This document shows, piece after piece, positions 18,578 through 18,997 of a stretch of 18,997 nt of DNA; positions within the stretch are counted from its first letter, which is position 1; every line of letters starts with the position of its first letter. The notes beneath the pieces are model-generated. The model ran no database searches and had not been told where the DNA came from. It saw only the letters and a list, made by a program, of their open reading frames with translations. The stretch spans positions 1-18,997 of the forward strand of contig CAUDNR010000517.1 in assembly GCA_958430865.1 (NCBI GenBank). The letters are read 5' to 3'. Origin of the DNA: Entrophospora sp. SA101. Taxonomy: Eukaryota; Glomeromycota; Glomeromycetes; Entrophosporales; Entrophosporaceae. Position numbers and translations under genes: made by a program.

Positions 18578-18997
18578 TTGGAAAGGTGATTCTTCCTTAA
18601 TAAAGTTAAATAAATTACGACGTTATACAAATAATTAATAGAAATAAAAATAAAATAAAAATAAAACATATTACAAAAATAGATGTAATACAGATAAAAT
18701 AATTATAAAAATAGAAATAAATAAAATAAAATAATAATAAAAATTAAGAATTTCGGGATTAGTTAAATTCGGCCAAAAGAGCATCCGGTAACACAAGTAA
18801 GATTCATGGATTATTATACAGTCAAGTATTTTACCAAATTTGGAAATCGAATCTAGAAAAATTGGAACTCCCTTGTTGATCAATTCATATCAGTCAGACA
18901 GGATTTCACACTTACTGATTTTACTACGGTGCAGATCATCTATAATCATTAATTGCTTATAGTAACAATTGGTCAACTTCAAAATACTAAAACAAAA
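18578..18997. other. A-rich intergenic DNA to the window end
   Basis: The first part (about 18640-18745) is A-rich with repeated AAAATA and ATAAAATA runs. After the dispersed repeat copy at 18817-18890 the sequence is mixed AT-rich DNA with no ORF. Because copy A lies in a similar setting, this could be the upstream region of a gene beyond the window. Confidence 0.35.
18817..18890. repeat. Dispersed repeat, copy B
   Basis: It begins TACAGTCAAGTATTTTACC and ends GATCAATTCATAT. It matches 12800-12874 in the same orientation with about a dozen substitutions and one gap. Both copies also read similarly on the minus strand (the GKIPDCI and GKILDCI stretches), but neither has a convincing start or stop arrangement. 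Confidence 0.75.

Noticed and set aside
1..18997. tRNA, rRNA or snRNA genes
   Set aside because: No GGTTCGAATCC-type T-loop, cloverleaf-capable stretch or conserved rRNA segment was seen on either strand.

Overview
The window is strongly AT-rich nuclear DNA from a filamentous fungus. The best fit is an arbuscular mycorrhizal fungus (Glomeromycotina, Rhizophagus-like). The reasons are many short introns with GTAAGT/GTATGT-type donors, asparagine- and serine-rich coding microsatellites, a BTB-TLDc protein, and a kinase of the lineage-expanded type with a tail after the domain. The organism call is inference from gene families and composition, not from a marker gene.

Layout, all genes on the + strand. 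1-427: AT-rich leader. 428-2017: a two-exon BTB/BACK/TLDc gene with one apparent single-base deletion early in exon 2. 2109-2344: a small inverted-repeat element (MITE) with a near-perfect 9-bp target duplication, inserted at the end of a small minus-strand ORF. 2915-11288: the main gene, a 24-exon SEC7/BIG-type Arf guanine-nucleotide exchange factor. I reconstructed it exon by exon; all splice phases close and it encodes 2,009 residues. 11289-14665: intergenic DNA with a 37-bp tandem repeat, a dispersed repeat and a 1.18-kb non-autonomous DNA transposon (13247-14427) studded with AACCGGTT palindromes. 14666-15016: a possible small two-exon gene. 15322-about 17088: a decayed multi-exon gene of unknown function carrying a 133-bp MITE with perfect 18-bp termini and a perfect 8-bp target duplication. 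17083-18040: the C-terminal part of a protein kinase without its N-lobe, frameshifted, fused directly to the decayed gene. 18041-18997: intergenic DNA with an eight-unit, 19-bp minisatellite and a second copy of the dispersed repeat.

Functionally only SEC7 is clearly an intact housekeeping gene (trans-Golgi Arf activation). The BTB-TLDc gene and the kinase fragment belong to families that expand by duplication in these fungi. The right half looks like gene and transposon remnants. I found no operon-like system, CRISPR array, tRNA or rRNA. The most unusual material is the set of three unrelated inverted-repeat elements, two of them with recurring internal motifs and one with splice-like termini, and the kinase/pseudogene junction.
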